Origin: Lachnospiraceae bacterium
GTDB lineage: Bacteria > Bacillota > Clostridia > Lachnospirales > Lachnospiraceae
Length of the DNA: 32,091 bases
Assembly (NCBI GenBank): GCA_022799755.1
Contig: JAAWOU010000036.1
Location: 1-32,091, forward strand
Direction of reading: 5' to 3'
The translations under genes and the position numbers were made by a program. Shown piece by piece: positions 1-7,378 of the stretch. How positions within the stretch are numbered: the first letter of the stretch is position 1; every line of letters begins with the position of its first letter. Below the pieces are notes generated by a model. That model did no database searches and had not been told where the DNA came from. It saw only the letters and a program-made list of their open reading frames with translations.

Positions 1-1
1 A

Positions 2-973
2 ATCCAGAGATGTGCTGCAGACCATGTCTCTGAGACCACGATTTCCGTCGTACAGCTGCCGAACGATGAGATGAAAGGAAGAATCATCGGACGAGAGGGC
101 CGCAATATCCGCACCCTCGAAACCATGACCGGCGTGGATCTGATCATTGACGATACGCCGGAAGCAGTGATTTTGTCAGGCTTTGATCCGATCCGCCGGG
201 AGGTGGCAAGGATTGCGCTGGAGAAGCTGATTGTGGACGGACGTATCCACCCCGCCAGAATCGAAGAGATGGTGGAGAAAGCGCAGAAAGAAGTAGAAAT
301 CATGATTAAGGAGGAGGGGGAGGCCGCCACGCTGGAGGTAGGCGTACACGGCATTCATCCCGAACTGGTAAGGCTGCTGGGCAAGATGAAGTTCAGGACA
401 AGCTATGGCCAGAATGCATTGAAGCATTCCGTGGAAGTGGCGCATCTGTCAGGACTGTTGGCAGCGGAACTTGGATTGGATGTCCGGATTGCAAAGCGTG
501 CCGGACTGCTCCATGACATTGGAAAGTCCGTGGATCATGAGATGGAAGGTTCCCATATCCAACTGGGTGTAGAGCTCTGCCGCAGATATAAGGAAAACGC
601 CACAGTTATCAATGCCGTGGAATCCCACCACGGTGACGTGGAGCCCACTACCCTGATCGCGTGTATCGTACAAGCTGCAGACACGATATCCGCCGCAAGA
701 CCGGGGGCAAGAAGGGAGACATTGGAGACCTATACCAGCAGGTTGACAAAGCTGGAGGAAATCACAAACAATTTCAAAGGTGTAGATAAGTCTTTTGCTA
801 TTCAGGCAGGCCGGGAAGTCCGTGTAATGGTAGTTCCAGAGCAGATATCGGATACCGATATGGTACTGTTGGCGCGTGATATTTCGAAACAGATTGAAGC
901 TGAATTGGAATATCCCGGACAGATCAAGGTAAATGTCATTCGCGAGAGCCGAGTCATTGATTATGCCAAATAA
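2..973 (+). CDS. rny: Ribonuclease Y, C-terminal part (5' end outside window)
   Basis: RNase Y is a membrane-anchored endoribonuclease that starts decay of many mRNAs in Firmicutes. The frame is open from base 2, so the gene starts upstream and the N-terminal membrane helix and coiled coil are missing here. The KH domain is seen first, with the [10 protein letters not shown] motif, followed by the HD phosphohydrolase domain. That domain carries the metal-binding LLHDIGK motif, an upstream conserved His in [11 protein letters not shown] and the downstream ESHHGDVEP and [14 protein letters not shown] segments. The C-terminus, ending in a VIDYAK-type tail, is complete. Sequence similarity to the family is very high across the whole visible length. 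A Met at 71 lies inside the KH domain and is not a real start. A hairpin terminator follows 31 bases after the stop. Confidence 0.97.
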   Translation: MQRCAADHVSETTISVVQLPNDEMKGRIIGREGRNIRTLETMTGVDLIIDDTPEAVILSGFDPIRREVARIALEKLIVDGRIHPARIEEMVEKAQKEVEIMIKEEGEAATLEVGVHGIHPELVRLLGKMKFRTSYGQNALKHSVEVAHLSGLLAAELGLDVRIAKRAGLLHDIGKSVDHEMEGSHIQLGVELCRRYKENATVINAVESHHGDVEPTTLIACIVQAADTISAARPGARRETLETYTSRLTKLEEITNNFKGVDKSFAIQAGREVRVMVVPEQISDTDMVLLARDISKQIEAELEYPGQIKVNVIRESRVIDYAK

Positions 974-1004
974 TCATAAAAATTGAATAGAGAAAATGTG
1001 ACAA

Positions 1005-1047
1005 AAGAGACGTCAGGCCAAGGCCGGACGTCTCTTATACATTTTCA
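1005..1047 (+). terminator. Intrinsic terminator of rny
   Basis: A perfect 10-bp stem, aagagacgtc at 1005-1014 with its complement at 1027-1036, encloses a 12-base loop that itself contains ggcc/ggcc. A T-rich stretch (atacatttt) follows. It lies just after the rny stop codon. Confidence 0.8.
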
Positions 1048-1091
1048 CTAATTGTCGCGGATTTTTCCCGACAAATTTGTTATATTACCTC

Positions 1092-1120
1092 TTGTGTATT
1101 CAGGCGGCTTATAGTATGAT
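1092..1120 (+). promoter_or_regulatory. Candidate sigma-A promoter for the aminotransferase gene
   Basis: The -35-like TTGTGT (1092-1097) is a weak match. It is separated by 17 bases from TATGAT (1115-1120), one mismatch from the -10 consensus. It lies between the rny terminator and the aminotransferase start, leaving a leader of about 90 bases. Confidence 0.4.
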
Positions 1121-1214
1121 AATGCAAGCGCCGGATTGTATACAATGATACATGGGTGCGCGCATTATGGAATAAAGACGAGGCGTCATAGCGGCGCATG
1201 GGATGGAGGATGAC

Positions 1215-2546
1215 ATGAAAGCATATCAGGAACTGAGCAGAAAAGAATTGTTGTCACTGAAAGCAAAGCTGGAGAAAGAGTATGAGGATGTAAAGGGAAA
1301 AGGACTGAAGCTGGATATGTCCAGAGGAAAGCCCTCAGTGGCTCAGTTGGATATGGGGATGGATATCTTTGACGTTCTGAATTCCGGGAGCGATATGACG
1401 AGTATAGAGGGCGTGGATGTCCGCAATTACGGCGTGCTGGACGGATTGGGCGAGGCAAAGCAGATGATGGCGGACATTATGGGGGTTCAGGCGGAGAATG
1501 TGATCGTATACGGCAATGCCAGCCTGAACGTCATGTACGATGCGGTTTCCAGCGCAGTGACACACGGTGTCATGGGATGCACGCCGTGGTGCAAGCTGGA
1601 CAAAGTTAAGTTCCTCTGCCCGGTTCCGGGCTATGACAGACATTTTGCCATTACACAGCATTTCGGCATCGAGATGATTACGGTGCCCATGACCCCTCAG
1701 GGACCGGACATGGATATGGTGGAAAAGCTGGTGTCCGAGGATGAAAGCATCAAAGGCATCTGGTGTGTGCCGAAGTATTCCAATCCCCAGGGCTATACTT
1801 ACTCCGACGAGACCGTGAGGCGGTTCGCCAATCTGAAGCCGGCGGCAAAGGATTTCCGCATTTTCTGGGACAATGCCTACTCCGTGCACCATCTCTACGA
1901 GGAAGAAGAGCGTCAGGATAAGATTCTGGAGATCCTGAGCGAGTGTGAGAAAGCGGGCAATCCCGACATGGTATATGAGTTCGCCTCCACCTCCAAGATC
2001 AGTTTCTCCGGCGCAGGTGTGGCAGCCATCGCCACCTCAAAGGGGAATCTGGAATGCATCCGCAAGACATTGACCATACAGACCATCGGCTATGACAAGA
2101 TCAATCAGCTTCGGCATGTGCGGTATTTCAAGGATTTTGAGGGAATCAAGGCCCATATGAGGAAGCATGCCGCCCTGATGCGGCCCAAGTTCGAGGCTGT
2201 GCTGAAAGTGCTGGAGGAGGAGCTGGCCGGCACGGGGATCGGGGAATGGACCAGGCCCAACGGCGGCTATTTTATCTCTTTCCAGTCCATGGAGGGCTGT
2301 GCAAAGGCCATTGTGGCAAAATGTAAGGAAGCCGGCGTCACGCTGACAGGAGCCGGAGCCACCTATCCCTACGGCCTGGATCCGGCGGACAGCAATATCC
2401 GCATTGCCCCCACCTATCCCTCGCCGGAAGAGCTGGCTCTGGCCACGGACTTGTTCGTGCTCTGCGTCAAGCTGGTGAGCGTGGAGAAGCTTGTGGAGAA
2501 CTACGGCCGGGAGCCGAAGACTTTTCGTGAGAAAATGGCAGGTTAA
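1215..2546 (+). CDS. PLP-dependent aminotransferase, aspartate aminotransferase type Ic-like
   Basis: This is a fold-type I aminotransferase of the PF12897 group (the Corynebacterium-type aspartate aminotransferase, formerly annotated MocR-like), probably moving an amino group between aspartate or a related amino acid and 2-oxoglutarate in the cytoplasm. The protein is 443 residues, normal for the group. Visible motifs are SRGKPS near the N-terminus, YSNPQGYTYS (cofactor-contacting Asn), FWDNAYSVHH (Asp pairing with the pyridine nitrogen) and STSKISFSGAG, with the PLP-binding Lys at about residue 261. An in-frame ATG exists at 1203, but GGAGG at 1205-1209 is correctly spaced for the ATG at 1215, so I use that start. 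It stands alone between a terminator and a small membrane protein gene. The exact substrate cannot be read from sequence. Confidence 0.9.
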   Translation: MKAYQELSRKELLSLKAKLEKEYEDVKGKGLKLDMSRGKPSVAQLDMGMDIFDVLNSGSDMTSIEGVDVRNYGVLDGLGEAKQMMADIMGVQAENVIVYGNASLNVMYDAVSSAVTHGVMGCTPWCKLDKVKFLCPVPGYDRHFAITQHFGIEMITVPMTPQGPDMDMVEKLVSEDESIKGIWCVPKYSNPQGYTYSDETVRRFANLKPAAKDFRIFWDNAYSVHHLYEEEERQDKILEILSECEKAGNPDMVYEFASTSKISFSGAGVAAIATSKGNLECIRKTLTIQTIGYDKINQLRHVRYFKDFEGIKAHMRKHAALMRPKFEAVLKVLEEELAGTGIGEWTRPNGGYFISFQSMEGCAKAIVAKCKEAGVTLTGAGATYPYGLDPADSNIRIAPTYPSPEELALATDLFVLCVKLVSVEKLVENYGREPKTFREKMAG

Positions 2547-2635
2547 AATAGAAGACGGCTTGAGACTGTCCTCTGCATAGACGAGCGTTTTGCCGCATAG
2601 AATGGAAAGAGCATTCAAAAAAGGCGGTGGAGCGA

Positions 2636-3235
2636 ATGCAGTTTGCAGGAAAGCAGTTTCTGGCCAGACAGCGGAATTTCCTGACTTGTTTCGGGGCAGG
2701 GCTGCTGGTGGGAATCATCTTGATAAACATAGGAAAGAGCATTTTGCTGGGGGAGACAGGACTCTTCGACGAATACACCCTGTATCATATGAAATATATG
2801 ACGGTGGACTGCAATGCTCTTTTCTGTTACATTCTTCGGAAGCGGATGGGCAGAATGCTGATATTGGCAGTGCTCTCCAGCACCTATTTAGGGCTTGTGG
2901 TCTGTATGGGCGCGGCTTTCTGGTACGGTATGTCTGCAGGTGCCTTTCTGGCGGCGCTTTCGCTGCGATACGGACTGAAAGGGATATTGCTGGCAGTCAT
3001 CAGCCTGTTTCCCCATTATCTGCTCTATATGCCGGCGGTATTGCTGCTGCTGGTGTGGTGTGAGGAACTGTTTCGGGGAATCTACGTGCGGGGAGAGCTG
3101 AGCGTCCAGGACAGGAGATTTATGCTCAAAAAGGCAGGGAGGCTTCTGCTTATACTGGCTGTGGCCGCGGCGGGATGCCTGTTGGAGGGGTATCTGAACC
3201 CTTATCTGCTGCTGGGATTTTTGAAGATATTCTAA
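2636..3235 (+). CDS. SpoIIM-like integral membrane protein
   Basis: This is a protein of about 199 residues with five or so hydrophobic segments, the first right after a short basic N-terminus (FLTCFGAGLLVGIILINIG). It resembles stage II sporulation protein M: similar length, an SLFPHYLLYMPAVLLLL segment matching the conserved Phe-Pro-His...Pro element, and a closing EGYLNP segment like the family's C-terminal Glu...Pro helix. In sporulators SpoIIM acts with SpoIID and SpoIIP in engulfment. Whether this divergent copy is the sporulation protein or a paralogue is unclear, since no sporulation gene is next to it. A GTG at 2627 is possible, but GGTGGAG (2626-2632) fits the ATG at 2636 better, though the spacing is short. 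It could be cotranscribed with the aminotransferase, as no terminator separates them. Confidence 0.65.
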   Translation: MQFAGKQFLARQRNFLTCFGAGLLVGIILINIGKSILLGETGLFDEYTLYHMKYMTVDCNALFCYILRKRMGRMLILAVLSSTYLGLVVCMGAAFWYGMSAGAFLAALSLRYGLKGILLAVISLFPHYLLYMPAVLLLLVWCEELFRGIYVRGELSVQDRRFMLKKAGRLLLILAVAAAGCLLEGYLNPYLLLGFLKIF

Positions 3236-3265
3236 GGCTTATCTCAGACAGAATGGTTACATATG

Positions 3266-3305
3266 AAAAAGTCAGGACTGCGTCTGCGCGCAATCCTGAC
3301 TTTTT
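3266..3305. terminator. Bidirectional terminator between convergent genes
   Basis: aaaaagtcagga (3266-3277) and its exact complement (3294-3305) form a 12-bp stem. It ends in five T on the plus strand and five T on the minus strand, so it can stop both the SpoIIM-like gene and the converging DAHP synthase gene. Confidence 0.85.
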
Positions 3306-3318
3306 GCGTGTTTTTGGT

Positions 3319-4347
3319 TTATTCGTACTCCGCAATCTCGTAGATCAGCCGCTGGGAGGCTTCCCAGCCAAGGCAGGGATCCGTGATGGACTTGCCGTAG
3401 ACGCCGCCGCCTACTTTCTGGCAGCCCTCTTCGATATAGCTCTCAATCATAACACCCTTTACCAGACTGTGGATGTCGCGGTTTAGCTTGCGGCTGTGCA
3501 TGACCTCCTTGGTGATGCGGATCTGCTGCTCGAACTGTTTGCCGGAGTTGGAGTGGTTGGCGTCTATGACGCAGGCCGGGTACATCAGGTCCATTTTGCC
3601 GTAGAGCTCCAAGAGGAGATTCAGATCCTCGTAATGGTAGTTGGGCACATTGCTGCCATGCTTATTGACCGCTCCCCGCAGGACCGTATGGGTAAGCTCG
3701 TTTCCCGTGGTGGCTACCTCCCAGCCTCTGTAGATAAAGGAATGGGGATGCTGGGCCGCGTAGACGGAATTGAGCATCACGGACATATCGCCGCTGGTAG
3801 GGTTCTTCATGCCGGCAGCCACGTCGAAACCGCTGGCAGTGAGCCGGTGCTGCTGATCCTCCACGGACCGGGCGCCGATGGCCACATAGGAGAGGATGTC
3901 GGAGATATATCCCCAGTTCTCCGGGTAGAGCATTTCGTCCGCAGCGGTCAGCCCGGACTCCTCGATGGCCCGGATATGCATTTTTCTCATGGCAATGAGC
4001 CCGGCCAGGAAGTCGGGCTTTTTCTCCGGATCGGGCTGGTGGACTATGCCCTTGTAGCCCTCTCCCGTGGTCCGGGGCTTGTTGGTATAAATCCTGGGAA
4101 TCAGGATCAGCTTGTCCTTTACTTTCTCGTTTACTTTCGCCAGCCGGCTGATGTAGTCGCAGACGGAATCTTCATTGTCCGCAGAGCAGGGACCGATAAT
4201 GACGAGAAATTTATTGCTTTTTCCTGTGATCACATCTCTGATCTCGGCATCTCTCTGCCGCTTGATTTCCGTGAAATGTTCGGGGAGCGGATGCTCCGTC
4301 CTGATCTGCTCCGGGGTGGGCAGATGGGTTATGAATTGAAAGCTCAT
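3319..4347 (-). CDS. aroF: 3-deoxy-7-phosphoheptulonate synthase (DAHP synthase, class I alpha)
   Basis: This enzyme condenses phosphoenolpyruvate and erythrose 4-phosphate to DAHP, the first step of aromatic amino acid synthesis. The 342-residue protein matches the AroF/G/H family: GPCSAD at about residues 52-57, the PEP-binding KPRTT at 90-94, GARSVEDQQHR at 158-168, KNPTSGD at 181-187, a conserved DANHSNSGK and a C-terminal ESYIEEG. The frame is open back to a Met at 4431. However, a near-perfect promoter (4391-4419) lies inside that extension, so transcripts cannot include it, and the family-typical start MSFQFI at 4347 is used. The ribosome binding site before 4347 is poor (an AAAGGA about 20 bases upstream), so the exact start is slightly open. 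Which aromatic amino acid inhibits it cannot be read safely; the F/G/H letter is by family only. Confidence 0.93.
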   Translation of the reverse strand: MSFQFITHLPTPEQIRTEHPLPEHFTEIKRQRDAEIRDVITGKSNKFLVIIGPCSADNEDSVCDYISRLAKVNEKVKDKLILIPRIYTNKPRTTGEGYKGIVHQPDPEKKPDFLAGLIAMRKMHIRAIEESGLTAADEMLYPENWGYISDILSYVAIGARSVEDQQHRLTASGFDVAAGMKNPTSGDMSVMLNSVYAAQHPHSFIYRGWEVATTGNELTHTVLRGAVNKHGSNVPNYHYEDLNLLLELYGKMDLMYPACVIDANHSNSGKQFEQQIRITKEVMHSRKLNRDIHSLVKGVMIESYIEEGCQKVGGGVYGKSITDPCLGWEASQRLIYEIAEYE

Positions 4348-4390
4348 GGTATCTTTTGCCGCAGCAATCCTTTCTATGTAGTATGAAAGT

Positions 4391-4419
4391 ATTATAATAT
4401 ATGAGGCCGCATCCTGCAA
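4391..4419 (-). promoter_or_regulatory. Promoter of the DAHP synthase gene
   Basis: Read on the minus strand, TTGCAG (4419-4414) and TATAAT (4396-4391) are spaced exactly 17 bases apart. The predicted start of transcription is near 4384, about 37 bases before the ATG at 4347. Confidence 0.75.
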
Positions 4420-4570
4420 GGGATTTGCCATGAAAGCCGTGAAATCGGTTTAAGAACAATGAAACCGGGGAGAATAATTCCGCATTTCGTGAAAATCGAA
4501 TATCTGTATAGAAATAGATGGTAAATTAGTAATTATAACGGGATTCCGTGAGAAGAAGGAGGAGAGAACA

Positions 4571-5056
4571 GTGAGTACAGAGACGGATGAATTCGCAGAA
4601 GTTTATAAAGCTTATTTTGACGATGTGTTTAAGGCAGTGTACCATAGAATTCCGAACAGGCAGATGGCGGAGGACATTACACAGGATACGTTCTTTGCGG
4701 CTTTCAGGCGCGGGGAGGAGTTCCTGAGGCATCCGGAGCCGAAGCTGTGGCTGTTTCGCACCGCCCACAATAAGATACTGGAGGCGTACAGAAAAACAAA
4801 GCGCTGGGATATGGAGCCGCTGGAGCTGCACCAGGAGCTGGCCGCGCAGGACTGTTATTATGAGGTGGAACTGAATCTGTCCGCGCTGGCTGTCATCGGC
4901 AAGAAAGGCTGGCAGGTCATCAAGGCCTACCATGTGTTCGGGAACACCATCTCGGAGATCGCCGAGTCGGAATCTGTGACAGAGAATAATATGCGGGTGC
5001 GTCTGTTCCGCGTCAGAAAGAAACTGAGAGACGGGATGAAATATTGGACATTTTGA
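4571..5056 (+). CDS. RNA polymerase sigma factor, ECF-like sigma-70 family
   Basis: This is a 161-residue two-domain sigma factor. The N-terminal region 2 includes YFDDVFKAVYHRI and the MAEDITQDTFFAAFRR segment typical of ECF sigmas (the helix that contacts the beta' coiled coil and the -10 element). The C-terminal region 4 helix-turn-helix is GNTISEIAESESVTENNMRVRLFRVRKKL, which reads the -35 element. The start is a GTG at 4571 behind AGGAGGAG at 4558-4565. No anti-sigma gene is adjacent: the next gene is a KTSC protein with its own candidate promoter. This suggests control by another route, or that the anti-sigma factor lies elsewhere. The region 2/4 linker is slightly long and the target promoter cannot be stated. 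Confidence 0.88.
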   Translation: MSTETDEFAEVYKAYFDDVFKAVYHRIPNRQMAEDITQDTFFAAFRRGEEFLRHPEPKLWLFRTAHNKILEAYRKTKRWDMEPLELHQELAAQDCYYEVELNLSALAVIGKKGWQVIKAYHVFGNTISEIAESESVTENNMRVRLFRVRKKLRDGMKYWTF

Positions 5057-5080
5057 CAATGAATAAGATTTTGCTGTAAT
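5053..5080 (+). promoter_or_regulatory. Candidate promoter for the KTSC gene
   Basis: A perfect TTGACA (5053-5058) overlaps the sigma-factor stop codon and is followed 16 bases later by TGTAAT (5075-5080). A second weaker pair is TTGAAG at 5092-5097 with GATAAT at 5116-5121. Confidence 0.45.
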
Positions 5081-5169
5081 AACCTGCCGGTTTGAAGTCA
5101 TATATATAGTAGAAGGATAATTTAAGGGGTGTACGGGAGAAAGGAGGGGAAAGGTCCTTCAAAATACAT

Positions 5170-5418
5170 ATGAGAAAGGAAGATGGTAATATCAAACACA
5201 TAAGCTTTTTCAGCGGACTGATTCAATCGGTGGGTTATGATCCACAGCTTGCCCTTTTGGAAGTCAGATTGGCGAATGACGGAAAAGTACGGCAATACAG
5301 GAATGTGCCGGAAGAGACCTGGTATCATCTGAGAGACAGCTATTATCCGGAGGTTTATTACCGCAGATACATCTGCGGATGCTACGCGGAGTTAATCCTT
5401 TCAGAGGAATCGGCGTGA
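5170..5418 (+). CDS. Small KTSC-domain protein
   Basis: This is an 82-residue protein matching the KTSC domain (PF13619, named after the lysyl-tRNA synthetase C-terminal region). Visible are GLIQSVGYD, the LLEVRLANDG...YRNVP core and the closing YYRRYICGCY, in the usual order. Such small stand-alone proteins are common in Firmicutes, and a nucleic-acid-binding role has been proposed but not shown. The start is uncertain: the best Shine-Dalgarno (AAGGAGGGG at 5141-5149) is about 20 bases from the ATG at 5170, too far for normal use, and no in-frame start lies closer. A small self-complementary GAAAGGTCCTTC stretch between them might bring the two together. Confidence 0.75.
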   Translation: MRKEDGNIKHISFFSGLIQSVGYDPQLALLEVRLANDGKVRQYRNVPEETWYHLRDSYYPEVYYRRYICGCYAELILSEESA

Positions 5419-5436
5419 TATTGACAGTATATAGTG

Positions 5437-5464
5437 AGGCCGGAAATCTTCGGATTTCCGGCCT
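5437..5464 (+). terminator. Hairpin with TTCG tetraloop after the KTSC gene
   Basis: A perfect 12-bp stem (5437-5448 with 5453-5464) is closed by the extra-stable TTCG loop, 18 bases after the stop codon. There is no T-run after it, so it may act as a 3' stabilising hairpin rather than a classic terminator. Confidence 0.55.
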
Positions 5465-5507
5465 ATCGCATTGGTAAAACAATGAATTTAGATTTATTTA
5501 ATATTTA

Positions 5508-5536
5508 TTTTGAAATAGTATATTGCAATATATAAT
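5508..5536 (+). promoter_or_regulatory. padR promoter with overlapping palindromic operator
   Basis: A perfect -10 TATAAT (5531-5536) follows an AT-rich -35 region; TTTTGA (5508-5513) gives a 17-base spacer. A perfect 14-base palindrome, TATATTGCAATATA (5519-5532), overlaps the -10. Its position and symmetry suggest an autoregulatory site for the PadR protein encoded just downstream. Confidence 0.55.
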
Positions 5537-5596
5537 AGTGTGTGATAAACTGAACCTGTCAAAGATGAGTACTGAGAAACAGAAAGGAGGATATAC

Positions 5597-5905
5597 ATGA
5601 ACACACAATTTAAAAAAGGCGCCCTGGAGCTGTGCGTGCTGTCTCAGCTCGTAAGGGGAGATAAGTACGGATATGAGCTGACGGAGAAGATATCCGGCGT
5701 GATGTCCATTGCCAGCGGCACATTGTATCCCATCTTGAGGAAGCTGAAAGCGGATGACTATGTGACCACATATCTGGTGGAATCGGAATCCGGCCCGGCC
5801 AGGAAGTATTATAAGCTGACCGACAAGGGGAAACAGTACCAGACGGATGTGAGACAGGAATGGGAAGCATTTGCGAAAGCAGTGAATCAATTGACTATGG
5901 AGTAG
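5597..5905 (+). CDS. PadR family transcriptional regulator
   Basis: This is a 102-residue PadR-type winged-helix repressor. The N-terminal KKGALELCVLSQLVRGDKYGYEL is the standard first helix pair. GTLYPILRKLKADDYV contains the recognition helix, and the wing is SGPARKYYKLTDKGKQ. One helix (EWEAFAKAVNQLTM) forms the short C-terminal dimerisation arm. It starts with ATG behind AGAAAGGAGG at 5581-5590. It is followed 12 bases later by the HAAS-DUF4097 gene. PadR genes are often paired with HAAS (DUF1700) genes, and the pair probably responds to an envelope or membrane signal. A perfect palindrome over its promoter -10 suggests it represses its own operon. Confidence 0.92.
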   Translation: MNTQFKKGALELCVLSQLVRGDKYGYELTEKISGVMSIASGTLYPILRKLKADDYVTTYLVESESGPARKYYKLTDKGKQYQTDVRQEWEAFAKAVNQLTME

Positions 5906-5917
5906 GAGGGATGCGAG

Positions 5918-7114
5918 ATGACGAAGCAGGAGTATATGGCAAAATTGCAGGAAAAGCTGGAACGGTTCGGCAGAGAGCTGCAGGAGGAGATTCTGGAGGA
6001 CTACAGGCAGCATTTCACGGAGGGCGCTAACGAGGGAAAGTCCGAGGAGGAGATTATCGACGAGCTGGGCAATATCGAGGAGATGATCCGGGAGCTGGCC
6101 GAGGAGGATCTGCCCGGGGAATTTGCCCAGAGAGCTATGGAGTCCGGTGCTACGGCTGGGAAAGAGACGGCTGCGGCAGGGGAGGAGAAAAGTGCCGGGG
6201 AGACGGGAACGGAAGGGTGCTTTCAATATTCCGGCAACTATAAATCCGTGGTCCTTGAGGGCAAGGTGGCAAATATTCATGTGGAGCGCTCAGAGGACGA
6301 CAAGATTCACGTGAATTATGAGGCAAAGGGTGTGAACAGCCAGCTGAATTACGAGTTCTATCAGTACGAAGATGACAGCGTCTTCTACGCGGGGGTTAAG
6401 CGCAGAAAGAATCTGAGGGAAGAGGATGACGGCGAGGAGAAGATGGTGAAAGTGACGCTGTTTGGCCGTACGATCATTTCCTACGGGACGGTGGGCAGCT
6501 TTGGGGGCGGACAGTCTATCACGCTGACCGTGCGGATTCCCAGGGGGATTCCAAAGGTTACGGCCAAGACAGCCAGCGGGAACGTGGAAGTCTCCGGGCT
6601 TGAGCTGGAGGCGCTGGAGTGCTCCAGCGGCAGCGGGAACGTGGAGATCCGGGAGCTGGTGGCAGACAGAGTGAAAGGACATACCGGCAGCGGGAACCTG
6701 GCCGTGGAGCATGCCGAATTCATATCCGCAGGCCTGGAGGCCGGAAGCGGCAATATCAGGCTGGAGCGGATTAAGGGAAGAGAGCTCAGATGCGGCACCG
6801 GAAGCGGCAACATCAAGGCGGATGCCGCGGTGGCGGAATACCATATGAACACGGGAAGCGGCAATATCAAGCTAAAGGCCGTGGGGGCCGCGGAGATCGT
6901 GAACATGTCCGCCGGAAGCGGCAGCGTCAAGCTGGAACTGGAGGGCACGGAGGGCATGGAAGCAACGGTGAGAACCGGATCCGGCAGCGCCCATATCGCG
7001 TGGGGGGAGGAAGAGGCCGTGAAAGTCAAAAACGGCACCTATACCTACGGAAACAGTGCATGTAAAGTGAAAGCCAGCACCGGAAGCGGCAGTATCAAGG
7101 TCTCCGGGAAGTAG
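5918..7114 (+). CDS. HAAS (DUF1700) plus DUF4097 beta-repeat protein
   Basis: This is a 398-residue protein. Residues 1-65 are a charged all-helical HAAS domain (MTKQEYMAKLQEKLERFG...ILEDYRQHFTEG...EEEIIDELGN). After a low-complexity Glu/Gly/Ala linker (about 65-105), residues 110-398 form a DUF4097-type beta-solenoid. It carries about nine copies of a Ser-Gly-Asn/Ser turn spaced 17-25 residues apart (TGSGNIK and variants). DUF4097 is sometimes called a putative adhesin, and paired PadR/HAAS proteins are thought to be envelope sensors. Most relatives have membrane helices between the two parts, but none is visible here and there is no signal peptide, so this one looks cytoplasmic. AGGAGGG at 5904-5910 supports the ATG at 5918. 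It is cotranscribed with padR. Confidence 0.85.
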   Translation: MTKQEYMAKLQEKLERFGRELQEEILEDYRQHFTEGANEGKSEEEIIDELGNIEEMIRELAEEDLPGEFAQRAMESGATAGKETAAAGEEKSAGETGTEGCFQYSGNYKSVVLEGKVANIHVERSEDDKIHVNYEAKGVNSQLNYEFYQYEDDSVFYAGVKRRKNLREEDDGEEKMVKVTLFGRTIISYGTVGSFGGGQSITLTVRIPRGIPKVTAKTASGNVEVSGLELEALECSSGSGNVEIRELVADRVKGHTGSGNLAVEHAEFISAGLEAGSGNIRLERIKGRELRCGTGSGNIKADAAVAEYHMNTGSGNIKLKAVGAAEIVNMSAGSGSVKLELEGTEGMEATVRTGSGSAHIAWGEEEAVKVKNGTYTYGNSACKVKASTGSGSIKVSGK

Positions 7115-7124
7115 GACGAGAGCA

Positions 7125-7173
7125 AAGCCTTTGACGGGCTAGGTGTAAAGAAGCTGCCCACCGTCAAAGGCTT
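7125..7173 (+). other. Perfect 13-bp inverted repeat after the HAAS gene
   Basis: AAGCCTTTGACGG (7125-7137) pairs exactly with 7161-7173 around a 23-base loop, 11 bases after the stop codon. It lacks a T-run, so it may be a factor-dependent terminator or a 3' protective stem. Confidence 0.5.
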
Positions 7174-7291
7174 GTAGGCTGAATATGGCGATACGGTGTG
7201 ATTCTGTATACAGCCCTGACGGCCTGGCTGGATAGCAATGGAATTCTCGTGGAGAGGGTGCTGAAGTGGAGGTCCGGATGAAAATCTGTAC

Positions 7292-7320
7292 TTGCTTTTC
7301 GACTTGGTAAGTGTTAGAAT
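7292..7320 (+). promoter_or_regulatory. Promoter of the AraC-type regulator gene
   Basis: TTGCTT (7292-7297) and TAGAAT (7315-7320) are separated by exactly 17 bases, ending 58 bases before the ATG at 7379. Confidence 0.55.
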
Positions 7321-7378
7321 AGCAGTCATATCGCTTGGTATGCTGGACTGACATTTTGACGGAGATCGGAGGGCCGGT

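Noticed and set aside
2590..3063. Alternative plus-strand frame of 157 codons over the SpoIIM-like gene
   Set aside because: The overlapping frame with clear membrane helices and a SpoIIM-like pattern is the better gene; this one is a shadow.
3496..4386. Plus-strand open frame of 296 codons
   Set aside because: It is antisense to the clearly identified DAHP synthase gene and its translation has no recognisable domain.
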